This document shows, one piece after another, positions 14,957-23,060 of a stretch of 24,486 bases of DNA. Where the stretch lies: positions 1-24,486 of the forward strand of contig DDTJ01000083.1 of assembly GCA_002344525.1 (NCBI GenBank), in the 5' to 3' direction. Both the position numbers and the translations under genes were made by a program. This DNA comes from Akkermansiaceae bacterium UBA2367. Lineage in GTDB: Bacteria > Verrucomicrobiota > Verrucomicrobiia > Verrucomicrobiales > DEV007. A model generated the notes under the pieces. That model saw only the letters and a list, made by a program, of their open reading frames with translations. It ran no database searches and was not told the DNA's origin. How positions within the stretch are numbered: the first letter of the stretch is position 1; each line of letters begins with the position of its first letter.

Positions 14957-16108
14957 CTACTCCGACTTCTTCCGCAGCCCCCCGAACATCTTCGGCAGGA
15001 TCGGTTTCACCTTCCGCTGGGTGACCGGCTGCTGCTGCGGTTCCGGGATTTGGGCCTTCTCGAAAAGGATGGGGAGGAACTCCGCGTCGCGGAAGCCCCG
15101 CGCCCCCTTCTTCCCCTGATGCACCACCACGAGGTCCATCGAGGGCACGACGTAGAGCCGCTGGAAGTTCGAGCCGAGGGAGCAGATCAGGTCGGAGGGG
15201 GCGCGTTTGCTGAGGCAGGCGCGGCTCCAGTCCTCGGGCAAAGGCGTCCGGTCGAGATACTCCTCCACGTCGATCTCGCGGGCGTCGGGTTGGTCGCGGT
15301 AGGAGTTCACCCAGAAGCAAAGGCCGAAGGCGGGGTTGATCCGGGTGGGGGCGAAGCATTTTCCGAGGCACGCGGACGAGGCGACCTGCCGCCCGCCATA
15401 GGAGCCGCCATGGCAGACCATCTCGCCGAACTTCAGCCAGTCGCGCCCCGTCATCCACATGCCGGCGGAGGGGATGGGGTTGCCGTGGTCGTCGCTCCGC
15501 CAGTTCGCGATGCGGATGTCGAGGGGCTTGACGATCTTGCGGTCGAGGTAGCCGGTGTAGGTGAGGCCCTTCTTCTTCAGCTTGCGGCGCAACACTTCGC
15601 AGAAGACTTGGAGATGGCTGGGACCGTAGATGAAGGCCTCGCCCCGGTCGCGCTTCGTCCCGAGGCCCACCGAGAGCGTCAGCTTGTCGGCGGTGGAGCG
15701 GCCGTAGATCTCCTCGAAGCCCGTCTCCAGACCCGAGGTGAAGTCGAGCAGCTCCCGGATCGTGATCCGGGACTTTCGCGGGTCGCCGCGCCATTCGGGC
15801 AGGGTCTCGGCGACGCGTTCGTCGAGGGAGAGGAGGCCCTCGCTTTCGGCGATCACGGCGAGGGCGCCGAAGAAGGACTTCGTCCCCGAGTAGATGTGGA
15901 TCGGCTTGTCCGCCCCGTGGCCTTTGGCGTAGCGCTCGAAGTGGACCTCGCCCCGCTCCTTCACGATGAACCCGATCCCGCCCCGGGCGGCGGAGTATTT
16001 GTGGGCGGCTTCGATCGAGCCGGGGGCGAGCTGGGCCGGGGCCGGTCCGGCGGCTCCGAGGGCGGCGGAGAGGCTCATAAGGAGGAGGACGGGGCGGGGA
16101 GGGGACAT
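14957..16108 (-). CDS. Secreted serine hydrolase, beta-lactamase / class C PBP fold
   Basis: A 383-residue exported protein with a signal peptide (residues 1-26, LLLMSLSAALGAAGPAPAQ). The class C beta-lactamase/D-alanyl esterase fold is shown by the SxxK nucleophile motif SGTK (74-77), the 'GLLSLDERV' segment that follows, a Tyr-x-Ser in FIYGPSH (Y161, S164; usually Tyr-x-Asn), and HQG (350-352) at the third-motif position (normally HxG or KTG). It could be an esterase, peptidase or amidase acting in the periplasm; actual beta-lactamase activity is not implied. Start at 16108 gives a good signal peptide, while an in-frame extension to 16222 is non-conserved. The 3' end abuts an inverted-repeat element. 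Confidence 0.85.
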   Translation of the reverse strand: MSPPRPVLLLMSLSAALGAAGPAPAQLAPGSIEAAHKYSAARGGIGFIVKERGEVHFERYAKGHGADKPIHIYSGTKSFFGALAVIAESEGLLSLDERVAETLPEWRGDPRKSRITIRELLDFTSGLETGFEEIYGRSTADKLTLSVGLGTKRDRGEAFIYGPSHLQVFCEVLRRKLKKKGLTYTGYLDRKIVKPLDIRIANWRSDDHGNPIPSAGMWMTGRDWLKFGEMVCHGGSYGGRQVASSACLGKCFAPTRINPAFGLCFWVNSYRDQPDAREIDVEEYLDRTPLPEDWSRACLSKRAPSDLICSLGSNFQRLYVVPSMDLVVVHQGKKGARGFRDAEFLPILFEKAQIPEPQQQPVTQRKVKPILPKMFGGLRKKSE

Positions 16109-16182
16109 GGGCAGGAAGAGGGGGCGGCGCGACAGCCCCGGTAGTTTCGCCCATAAGCGCCTCCCGATCAACCGGGCTCCGT

Positions 16183-16545
16183 TCACTTCGGGCGCAACCG
16201 GCACCGCGCCATTTGCCGCCATGGCGCCGCGCTGTATCCGGGCAGGCTGCCGCCCCGCCTCCGTCGCCCCCCGACCATGGCCTGCTTCCCTCCTTTGGCG
16301 CCCGCCTTCGAGAAGGTGACGCCGACGGTCTTGGAGACGCCGTACATCACGTCGGCGCGGGACATGGTGCGCTTGCTGTGGGTCACGATGACGAACTGGC
16401 TGCCGCCGATGAGGCGGTCGAGGAAGCGGAAGGGCGAGGGCTTCACCATGTGGATGCCGAAGAGCAGGGCCACGGCCGTCATGGAGCGCTCGCCGCCGGA
16501 GAGGAGGCTGATGGATTGCAGCTTCTCGCCGTCCCGCATCGCCAC
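16183..16545 (-). pseudogene. smc: 3' remnant of smc (chromosome segregation ATPase) lacking Walker B
   Basis: About 120 codons match the C-terminal ATPase lobe of SMC: KLQSISLLSGGERS then MTAVALLF (signature motif), IHMVKPSPF, GGSQFVIVTHSKRTM and SRADVMYGVS. Two in-frame gaps are visible. Immediately after KPSPF the segment that should contain the Walker B and D-loop (CVLDE.DAPLD...) is missing, roughly 16-20 residues. Between GVS and KTVGV the usual MEE-GVS piece is missing, as expected for deletion between GVS repeats. There is no start codon or N-terminal coiled coil upstream; the frame merges at about 16545 with the capsule-type gene. It is therefore non-functional as an SMC. Exact breakpoints are estimated. 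The rest of smc is not in the window. Confidence 0.8.
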
Positions 16546-17600
16546 AGCCACTGCATCAGCCGATGCAGGGATGCCGGATGCGCAAATTGCGAGATCGGCA
16601 TTTGGCGGCTCATCATATGGCATAGGTAGCGTTCGCTTGGCTTTGCGGTTTCCACCGCTAGAGCATCCGTCAAGTCGTTCGCTTCGACCAGCACCCCGTT
16701 GCCCGAAAACCATCCCCGGCCCAAGCAGACGGTCGGAATTCCGAGAGCCAGCGTTTGGAAATGGCAAGTGCTGTTCACCATGATGGCGTTCCGCGCATGA
16801 GCCATGAGCCACGCCAGCTGGAGATCGTTGTCCGAGTCGTCCTTGAATCTGGAAACGATCCGATGGTGCGGGCCTTCGCTTGGCAATCCGAGATCCAGAC
16901 CCGCCAGGGGATGTGGTTTGACGACGACGAAGCGGTTCGCTCTCGTGGCTTCGGCGACTGCGGCTTTGGCGAGGGCGCTGGGATCGCGCCAGCGTTTCGG
17001 CGCATCGTGGGTCAGGACTTGGTCGCCTTCCCGTTGCAGGATCAGCAGGGAATAGGAGTCGAGGGATTCGAGGCCGAGTTCCTTCCGCCGCGACGAGGCT
17101 GCGCCCGCCCGCTGGAGAAGGGTGTCCTTGATTCGGGAGACTTCGTTGCGGTGGCCGTCCACCTGTGCGCGGATTCCGGGATCCGCATCCAGCGCGTGGA
17201 GATTCCCCACCATCGACGAGGTGGCGTTCTCTCCGGTCTCGTCCATGAGGTAGGTGCGGTAATGCGGCCACACTCCGAAATCCACGAACAGCGTGCGGCA
17301 GGCGATGGAGGCGAGCGCTCGGGTCACTTGTTCCAAGTTGGAGTAGAGCCGCTGCCGGGCCATGCAGAGGACGGGCTGATGGCGTTCGATCTTGCGGACG
17401 ATCTCCGGGATGTCTTGGGCAAACCGGGTCTGTCTGAACACTTCGTATCCCAAGGCATTGAGCGATTCCGCGAGGTGGTCGAGGATGGGTCCGCCTCCCC
17501 AATCCAGAATCAATGCGGCCCCCATGGGATTCCTTTTCGGGAAAAGGGCGGACGTGCCTCTCGTCGTCGCATGGCGGGAGGTGTCCGGGTGTTCGCTCAT
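16479..17600 (-). CDS. Capsule polysaccharide biosynthesis-type protein with chimeric C-terminus
   Basis: A 373-residue protein resembling the capsule_synth (KpsS/KpsC, LipB) family of Kdo- or sugar-transferring enzymes. It shows a Rossmann-like N-terminus (LILDWGGGPIL), the VDFGVWPHYRTYL segment, VVVKPHP (215-221), and the family's C-terminal motif NSTCHFQTLALGIPTVCLGR (286-305). The start at 17600 (MSEHPD) is preferred and lies 37 bp from the upstream oxygenase gene. Residues after about 353 (from WRCGTARSC) are encoded by the smc remnant in another frame, so the natural C-terminus is probably lost or altered. The gene is last in a four-gene minus-strand cluster. The sugar substrate is unknown. 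Confidence 0.7.
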   Translation of the reverse strand: MSEHPDTSRHATTRGTSALFPKRNPMGAALILDWGGGPILDHLAESLNALGYEVFRQTRFAQDIPEIVRKIERHQPVLCMARQRLYSNLEQVTRALASIACRTLFVDFGVWPHYRTYLMDETGENATSSMVGNLHALDADPGIRAQVDGHRNEVSRIKDTLLQRAGAASSRRKELGLESLDSYSLLILQREGDQVLTHDAPKRWRDPSALAKAAVAEATRANRFVVVKPHPLAGLDLGLPSEGPHHRIVSRFKDDSDNDLQLAWLMAHARNAIMVNSTCHFQTLALGIPTVCLGRGWFSGNGVLVEANDLTDALAVETAKPSERYLCHMMSRQMPISQFAHPASLHRLMQWLWRCGTARSCNPSASSPAASAP

Positions 17601-17637
17601 GTGCGCAGCCTTTCGGTGGAGTGGCTCCCGGTGCTCT

Positions 17638-18474
17638 CTATTGGTTTCTTTTGTCGCGGAACCATTTCGTGATGATGACTTTCCTCCCCGTGCGAACTGT
17701 TGTCCCTTCATGCAAGGAATGGGGGTTGGCATCTCCGTCGCTGTTGAGGTTGCTCCATGCCACAGCCGTTCCGACCCGGCAGGGGACACGGAGATCCAGC
17801 GATGGGAAATAGGTGGCCCCTCCTTTGCTGGGTGCTTCCAGATAGATCATGAAAGTCCAAGTCCTTTGCCCTCGAAGACTGGCGTGTTCCAGGAATTCGG
17901 GAGTGCCGGGGCTGAAGTAATCCGTGTGGGGCTTGAACTGCTGTCCCGGTTCGTACAATTGGCCTTGGATCAGTTCGGAGAATTCCAAAGGGATGCCCAG
18001 CGACGCGCTGATGAGCGTGTCCGTTGCACGCGCGCCGGAATCCTCGAGAAGCGCCAGGTCGCAGGTGGAGCTGGTGCGGAAGTACTGGTCGGGCTCCGCG
18101 GTGGTCAGTGTCGAAGGATGGCTTGAACGGACGATTTTCTCGGCCAGCGACCGGCACAAGTCGGGCGGCAGGAAGTCGATGCCGAGGTAGAGTTGGAAAT
18201 GGGGGGTCCCTACCCAAGCGAATGATTCGGTGCGGGCGTCTCGCTGGACTTTGGGGACGATCCGCGCGGAATGGCGGTAATCGTAGGGTGCACCCTCCCC
18301 GGATGGAGCTTGGTCGGGGGTGGGCGACGCTTCCGGATCGGGCCATGGGGGCTTCGGGCCTTTGTCGCGTATCTCCCGGCACAAATCGGCCAGATCGCAT
18401 CCGCGGTTCAAATTCTCCCGCGTCCAGTTCAGCCAGGATTCCATGTCCTTCTCGTAAGCGGCGTCCGTGCTCAT
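17638..18474 (-). CDS. Prolyl-4-hydroxylase-like 2OG-Fe(II) oxygenase
   Basis: A 278-residue dioxygenase. The double-stranded beta-helix core (about 90-275) shows FRTSSTCDL, QLYEPGQQFKPHTDYF with iron ligands H183 and D185, the distal His in SLHEG (H255), and the 2-oxoglutarate-binding Lys in TGRKVIITKWFR (K265). All catalytic residues are present, matching the P4Hc family. The N-terminal ~40 residues contain MESWLNWTRENLNRGCDLAD, a small helical module also found in the adjacent cupin_8 protein. The start at 18474 is the first ATG and includes this module. A Pro-rich linker (about 40-60) separates the two parts. It could hydroxylate a peptide, protein or small-molecule substrate delivered by its neighbours. 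The gene gap to the cupin gene is 45 bp, consistent with one operon. Confidence 0.92.
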   Translation of the reverse strand: MSTDAAYEKDMESWLNWTRENLNRGCDLADLCREIRDKGPKPPWPDPEASPTPDQAPSGEGAPYDYRHSARIVPKVQRDARTESFAWVGTPHFQLYLGIDFLPPDLCRSLAEKIVRSSHPSTLTTAEPDQYFRTSSTCDLALLEDSGARATDTLISASLGIPLEFSELIQGQLYEPGQQFKPHTDYFSPGTPEFLEHASLRGQRTWTFMIYLEAPSKGGATYFPSLDLRVPCRVGTAVAWSNLNSDGDANPHSLHEGTTVRTGRKVIITKWFRDKRNQ

Positions 18475-18519
18475 GGGGTATTTCCGGTGATTGTTTTGCG
18501 ATGCGTTTTCAACAGTCTG

Positions 18520-19581
18520 CTAGAAGTGGTAAGTGCGGTAGAAATCGTTCTTGGCCCTGAAATGGGTTGCCGATAGCGAGATGGATGCGGTCAGCCCGCG
18601 GACTTCGTGCCACCAGCCGAGGGGGATGAAAAGGATATCCCCCTCCCCGAGGGTCACGGTGAACGAAAGCGCCGGCAGCCCGGAATCGACGCGGCGGCGG
18701 TCGATTTCCGACAAGCTGGAGGCGAGGTAGCAATGGCGGTCGTTGTCGACTTCCAACAGAGCCAGGCTGGAGGCCAGGCGGAACTCCTTGGAGCCTTTGA
18801 CTTGGAGGAAAAAATTGTTCGTGAGATCGTGGTGCGCTGGTGTGAAGGTTCCGCGAGGCCCGATCCACAGAAAGACGTTTCCGTCCGCTTGCGTGCCGTC
18901 CAGCAATTCGGGGCAAAGGCTGGCCGGGTCCATCGCCGCTGCCACCAAGGCGGCATTGGCGGAGCCGTTTCTCGCGGTCATGTAGAAATCATTGGTGTCG
19001 TCGGCCTCTCTGACCCGTTGGAGGAACGAGGCCAAATCCGTCATCGACTTCAGAGGGGAGGAGTCCCGCTCGAAATTGGCATGGCTGGCTCGCCCCTCTT
19101 GGATTTCGACCGCCATCGAGCCGAATGTCTTTTCGAGACGCTCCCAGTCGAGGAGATCGCCGAGATGGCGGGGGGAGATGGCGTCGCGGTAGACGACCGG
19201 AACATTGCGAGAGTAGAAATGCTCGAAAAATTCGTCGGGATCGAGGGTGCGGCGTTCGATGACCGGTCCCGAAGGGGCCGAGTGCTGGAGCAAGCGGAGC
19301 GAATCCAGCAGCCAGCGCGCCTTGTCGAATCGGGAATCTTTTTGGATGCTGGCCGTCTTGGTGCGAAGAGAAAAAGCCTCGACCAAGCCTCGGGCCAATT
19401 CGGGCGGACATCCGTTGGCCATCATCGCCTCCGACATCGAACCGGGGGGCTTGGACAGGCGGACGTTCTCCTCCAGCCAAGCGACCCAGTCTTCAGTGAG
19501 CCGGAACGCGGGGGCTGCGGCGGGAGGGGGAGCATTTGCCTCACCCCGAGCGACCTGCGGATTCTGAAGGCTTGTCTCCAT
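18520..19581 (-). CDS. Cupin_8 / JmjC-like Fe(II) oxygenase
   Basis: A 353-residue protein of the cupin_8 (FIH/JmjC-like) oxygenase superfamily. Iron ligands are H250 and D252 in TPAHHDLTNNFF and the distal H335 in PLGWWHEV, with the characteristic GEGDILFIP strand before it. The upstream part includes the NVPVVYRDAI and LDWERL elements of the fold. The N-terminal module (about 27-70, FRLTEDWVAWLEENVRLS and ANGCPPELARGLVEAF) resembles the N-terminus of the downstream 2OG oxygenase. METSLQ at 19581 is taken as the start, since the further upstream ATG region (to 19632) is Arg-rich and not conserved. It lies 287 bp downstream of the methyltransferase gene. The substrate is unknown; related enzymes hydroxylate proteins or peptides. 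Confidence 0.88.
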   Translation of the reverse strand: METSLQNPQVARGEANAPPPAAAPAFRLTEDWVAWLEENVRLSKPPGSMSEAMMANGCPPELARGLVEAFSLRTKTASIQKDSRFDKARWLLDSLRLLQHSAPSGPVIERRTLDPDEFFEHFYSRNVPVVYRDAISPRHLGDLLDWERLEKTFGSMAVEIQEGRASHANFERDSSPLKSMTDLASFLQRVREADDTNDFYMTARNGSANAALVAAAMDPASLCPELLDGTQADGNVFLWIGPRGTFTPAHHDLTNNFFLQVKGSKEFRLASSLALLEVDNDRHCYLASSLSEIDRRRVDSGLPALSFTVTLGEGDILFIPLGWWHEVRGLTASISLSATHFRAKNDFYRTYHF

Positions 19582-19868
19582 GCTGGTTTGCCGGGTGGGG
19601 ATCGGACGCCTGTCGGCTCTCGCCGACATCAAAGGGGGGGGGTAGCTGGTTTTTACTCAAAACGGCCTGCTTTGTAAAGCGGGAACACTCCAGCGCATCC
19701 GATTTCGGGAAGCGCTTGCGAGGATTCCGAGGCATCTTCCGAAACGGACCCGGACATGGCCCCGCAAGCCGTCGGGATGGTCGGCGGGAGATCGCCCCGC
19801 GCCCGGAATGCGGCAGCGGGCCGGAGCTTCGGCTTCCAAAGCGAGACAGGGAAAACGGGGCGGGAACG

Positions 19869-20615
19869 TCACCCGACAATCCGGAGCGCCGCGCCTTGGT
19901 CGTACCCCATTTTTCTCCATTCCACAAAACTGGAAGGCAACTGTTCGTACTGCCGCAAAAATTGTTCCACCGGCATGACGTCTCCCCGCGTGCCGATCCA
20001 TTCGAAATGGATGCCCTCCCGCTGGACGAATTCGTAGAACGCCAGCATCTCGTTTTCCATGAAATCCTTGTAGTGCAGCAACTCGTCAAACACGATGACG
20101 GTGCCGTTTCCGATGCGCGGCCCGCAATGCTCCAGGATCGTCCTGGTGGAAGAATACAAATCGCAGTCGATGTGCATGAACGAGATGAATTCCGTCGGCT
20201 GCCGCTTCATGAACTCGGGCAGCGTTTGATCGAAGAATCCCTTGATCAGATGGATGTTCCCGGGAACTTCCGGCTGGACCCCTCCCAGCGAGAAATCGCA
20301 CCGCCAGTCCGTCCGTCCGTCGTCCGGGAATCCCTCGAAAGAGTCGAATCCGTAAACGGCGCGTTCCGGGAACGCATTCGATATCATCCTGATCGTGTGC
20401 CCTTTGTAAACGCCGAACTCAAGGATCAGGCCTTCTTGGATCGGCTCTTCCTTCAAGCAGAATCGGAGCAAATCGTGTTTTATCCATTGGGTGTGGTACC
20501 GCTCGGAAATAGGGCGGCGCTTCAAATCCATCAAGCGGCTTGACAGAAATTCATGATATTTCTCGAAGTCCCCCGCCTTCTGGAAGCGAGAGGAGATTTT
20601 GTGGGGCGGGTTCAT
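19869..20615 (-). CDS. TylF/MycF-type SAM-dependent O-methyltransferase
   Basis: A 248-residue methyltransferase of the macrocin-O-methyltransferase family, which methylates sugar hydroxyls in macrolides or surface polysaccharides in a Mg-dependent manner. Diagnostic elements: SAM motif LEFGVYKGHT (65-74), YGFDSFEGFPDD (88-99), the metal-binding FMHIDCDLYSSTR (147-158; D150 and D152) and VIVFDELLHY (173-182). The start at 20615 (MNPPHK) is chosen; upstream in-frame residues to 20747 are Pro/Arg-rich. It is the first gene of the minus-strand cluster. The 287-bp gap before the cupin gene has no clear second promoter, and the gap 19582-19868 holds no gene. It presumably methylates the product of the capsule-type enzyme, but this is inference. 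Confidence 0.9.
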   Translation of the reverse strand: MNPPHKISSRFQKAGDFEKYHEFLSSRLMDLKRRPISERYHTQWIKHDLLRFCLKEEPIQEGLILEFGVYKGHTIRMISNAFPERAVYGFDSFEGFPDDGRTDWRCDFSLGGVQPEVPGNIHLIKGFFDQTLPEFMKRQPTEFISFMHIDCDLYSSTRTILEHCGPRIGNGTVIVFDELLHYKDFMENEMLAFYEFVQREGIHFEWIGTRGDVMPVEQFLRQYEQLPSSFVEWRKMGYDQGAALRIVG

Positions 20616-21001
20616 TGGGGACGTCCATGGAGGTTTTCGCCCGGCCCGCGAGGTCGAATGCCGGGGGTCGTCTGGTTCGGGCATGCCCCCCTGATGCCGA
20701 TGCCCTGATGCTGATGCGCCGGAGTGCGCCTTGGATCGGACGGGCAAGGTTTCCCGGAACTGCGGAGCTGGCGAAGGGACAAGAAGATGGCGAAGGCCGG
20801 CGCGGGGCCGGGAGGAAGCACCATTTGGGCAGTGGGAACCATCGGGTTTGAGAGTAAACAGGGTCGGCCCAATCCGTCAACCCTGTTGTATGGGGCGAAG
20901 GATTGGCTGGAGGGGCTCATCGGATATTTGAAATGGGTTCCATGGCCTGTTTCCACGGTTTCCGATTGACTCGGCGGTCTCGGGAAGATAGCAATGGTGC
21001 C
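20616..21001. other. Divergent intergenic region between methyltransferase and FGE-like gene
   Basis: About 385 bp without a supportable gene. It contains the first copy of the dispersed repeat (20871-20945) and must hold promoters for the minus-strand cluster and the plus-strand FGE-like gene. I see no convincing -35/-10 pair. Small ORFs here are Gly/Arg-rich shadows. Confidence 0.5.
20871..20945 (+). repeat. Dispersed intergenic repeat, copy 1
   Basis: Begins ATCCGTCAACCCTGTTGTAT and ends GGATATTTGAAATGGGTTCC. It shares with copies 2 and 3 the order ATCCGTCA, GTTGT, GGCG, GGATTGGCT, GAGGGG and CGGATAT. It precedes the FGE-like gene. A small hairpin CAAC/GTTG lies near its left end. Confidence 0.75.
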
Positions 21002-22291
21002 ATGTGCGCTGTATACCGTCTCTGCTGGGTTGCCGTCATCGCGACCGCTCTCCATGGCATCCCCTGCCATTCGCAGGATGAACTCCCCGAGACAGCGACG
21101 CTTGGCTCCCTCTGGCTCGAATACGAAGCCCTGAGCGCCCAAACGCTCAAGCCTGCGCAGGAGCTCGACGAGCTCTACGCGGGCAATTTGGAGAAGCTGC
21201 GGACCGAGGCCACGGAAAGCGGCAACCTCCAGCACGTTCTCGCCGTCAAGGCCGAACTCGAAGGCTTCCGCGAGGGAGCCAGCCCCGAAGCCCCCCAGGA
21301 CTTCCCCGCGCTGCGCCGTCTCCAGGGCATCTACCGGGCCGAGCGGTCCAAGCGTCTCGCCGCGGCGGGGGAGGCGAGGCGCCCGCTGCGCGAGGAATAC
21401 CACCGGAAGCTGGGGGCCTTGCAGGTCCGCCTGACCCGGCAGGGGAAAATCGAGGAAGCCGTCGAAGTGAGCAAGGCCGTCGCCAAGATCGAGGAGCACC
21501 GCGCCACCAACGCGGCGCCGGAAGCGGTCGCAGCCCCTCCGGCCGCCCTCGCGCGAAAGGACGGCTTCAGCAACCGCCTCGGCATGGCGTTCGTGCCGGT
21601 GCCGGGGACGGACGTGTTGTTCTGCATCCACGAGACGCGGCATCAAGACTATGCCGCCTACGCGGAGGAGAACTCGAATATCGACAGCGCATGGAAAAAC
21701 CAAGTTCATGATCGCTACGAGATCCCCGAACGGGCGGGGGAGCATCCGGTGGTGAGGGTGAGCTGGGATGACGCGAACGCCTTCTGCGCCTGGCTGAGTC
21801 GGAAGGAGGGCAAGACCTACCGCCTGCCGACGGACCGGGAATGGAGCGCCGCGGTGGGCTTGGGTCGCAAGGAGCGCTGGTCGCGCGACGACACGCCCCT
21901 GAGCGTGGCCAAGGACCAGGACGAGTTTCCGTGGGGGAGGGAGTGGCCCCCGCCTGCCGGGGCGGGCAACTACAGCGACCAGAGTCGCAAGATGAAGGCG
22001 CCGGTCGAGGGCTCGGACTATTTGAACCACGACGACGGCTTTCCCACGACGGCCCCGGTGATGAGCTTTCCGCCGAACTCCTTCGGGCTGCACGACATGG
22101 GAGGGAACGTGTGGGAATGGGTGGAGGACCGGTATTCGAACGGACAGGGGGACCGGGTGTTGCGCGGGGCGGCCTTCCCGTCCCATGAACGGCATGCCAT
22201 GCTTTCGTCCTACCGCCGCAATTCCCCGCAGGGCGCGCGTTTCGGCTACGGCTTCCGCGTGGTCGTGGAAACGGATCGGGCGAGGCGGTAG
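21002..22291 (+). CDS. Secreted SUMF1/FGE-fold protein without catalytic cysteines
   Basis: A 429-residue exported protein. A signal peptide (1-25, LCWVAVIATALHGIPCHS) is followed by a helical region (about 30-165) rich in Glu and Lys, then a linker and an FGE-sulfatase domain (about 180-425). The domain shows HPVVRVSWDDANAFCAWLS, KTYRLPTDREW, FGLHDMGGNVWEWVED and terminal YGFRVV. The two Cys that load copper in true formylglycine-generating enzymes, normally just before the final GFR motif, are absent (SSYRRNSPQGARFGYGFR), and no EgtB-type His triad is obvious. Sulfatase maturation is therefore unlikely; a lectin-like binding role is possible. The ATG at 21002 is chosen because it directly precedes the signal peptide and has GGGAAG about 12-17 bp upstream. 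The same architecture is highly amplified in Verrucomicrobiota and planctomycetes. Confidence 0.85.
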   Translation: MCAVYRLCWVAVIATALHGIPCHSQDELPETATLGSLWLEYEALSAQTLKPAQELDELYAGNLEKLRTEATESGNLQHVLAVKAELEGFREGASPEAPQDFPALRRLQGIYRAERSKRLAAAGEARRPLREEYHRKLGALQVRLTRQGKIEEAVEVSKAVAKIEEHRATNAAPEAVAAPPAALARKDGFSNRLGMAFVPVPGTDVLFCIHETRHQDYAAYAEENSNIDSAWKNQVHDRYEIPERAGEHPVVRVSWDDANAFCAWLSRKEGKTYRLPTDREWSAAVGLGRKERWSRDDTPLSVAKDQDEFPWGREWPPPAGAGNYSDQSRKMKAPVEGSDYLNHDDGFPTTAPVMSFPPNSFGLHDMGGNVWEWVEDRYSNGQGDRVLRGAAFPSHERHAMLSSYRRNSPQGARFGYGFRVVVETDRARR

Positions 22292-22341
22292 CGGTGGCGT
22301 TCGGGTCCAAAGATTCGGTCCGACTCTCTTGCCTTTCTTGC

Positions 22342-22443
22342 CGATCCGTCAACTCCGTTGTGCGGGCGCGGGATTTAGATTTAGCTTGAGGGGTTCGCCG
22401 GATATTTGAAATTGGTTCCATGAACCCGTTGCCTCGTTGCCAA
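22342..22443 (+). repeat. Dispersed intergenic repeat, copy 2
   Basis: Longest copy: GATCCGTCAACTCCGTTGTG at the left, then GCTTGAGGGGTTCGCCGG, then ATATTTGAAATTGGTTCC and GTTGCCTCGTTGCC at the right. A small internal TTTAGA duplication (about 22374-22384) lengthens it relative to copy 3. It starts immediately after the stop codon of the minus-strand small secreted protein. Confidence 0.8.
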
Positions 22444-22445
22444 CT

Positions 22446-22967
22446 TTATTTAAAACGCTCTAACTCAGACGAGATGTATATAATAAAGTTAGATAACGAC
22501 GCCTCAAACCGATTTCTATAATCAGGGCTCTCCGGATTGTTAATATACTCCTTGGCCAACCCGTGCGTTGACGACCACGAGAACCACCCTTCGGATTCCA
22601 TTATTTTCGCGACTTCGATTGACGGACGGCTGCCGCACATTTCGATAAAGGCCGAATATTTCGAAAGTGATCGGTCGAGTCCTTTTTCGATTTCCAGAAT
22701 TGCCTCTATTAATTTTTGATTGTTCTCTGAATTAACTGATAGAATATGGCGATTTCCATTTGCATATTTTAATTTAGATCCGCTGGGGAAGTTCACGCCG
22801 CGATCTGAAAACCAATCTTTTAGATCATTATCGACGACAGCCCGTCCTGCCTCGATGATGGGGGTTCCGATTTTGAATATACGTGTATACACCTCTGGTG
22901 AAGAGTAGCATTCTGATATTAGAACTATGTTAAATAATGAAAATATGAAATTGGTGAAAAACCTCAT
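22446..22967 (-). CDS. AT-rich small secreted protein with FPxGS domain
   Basis: A 173-residue protein. The start at 22967 is decided by a strong Shine-Dalgarno, GAGGTGG (minus strand, 22971-22977), immediately upstream; the resulting N-terminus, MRFFTNFIFSLFNIVLISECYSS, is a signal peptide. Longer starts at 22988, 23009 and 23045 are possible but lack such a site. Residues about 45-95 contain DWFSDRGVNFPSGSKLKY followed by ILSVNSENNQKLIEAIL. This resembles a short alpha/beta module ('GV.FP.GS...Y......L.V.Nt..n...ve.il') that I recall from secreted verrucomicrobial and planctomycete proteins, including secretin-related ones. No catalytic motif is visible. Base composition is much more AT-rich than the left part of the window, suggesting transfer. 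It ends with LERFK, paralleling the LENFK end of the next gene. Confidence 0.65.
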   Translation of the reverse strand: MRFFTNFIFSLFNIVLISECYSSPEVYTRIFKIGTPIIEAGRAVVDNDLKDWFSDRGVNFPSGSKLKYANGNRHILSVNSENNQKLIEAILEIEKGLDRSLSKYSAFIEMCGSRPSIEVAKIMESEGWFSWSSTHGLAKEYINNPESPDYRNRFEASLSNFIIYISSELERFK

Positions 22968-23060
22968 TTTCCACCTCTCGAATCTCATTGATTTTGACTT
23001 GGTTGTCATTTTCGCCCCTCGACGCCCGATCCAGCTCTCTTTCATGTTATCTGACCCCGT

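Noticed and set aside
13448..16144. 898-codon plus-strand ORF and 668-codon minus-strand ORF over the permease and serine hydrolase
   Set aside because: Arg/Pro/Gly-rich frames lying over two well-supported genes and an intergenic element; typical GC-driven open frames.
16183..17502. A single 439-codon protein containing the SMC tail
   Set aside because: Upstream of the SMC-like segment the frame is Arg/Pro/Ser-rich shadow of the capsule-type gene, so only the last part is real homology.
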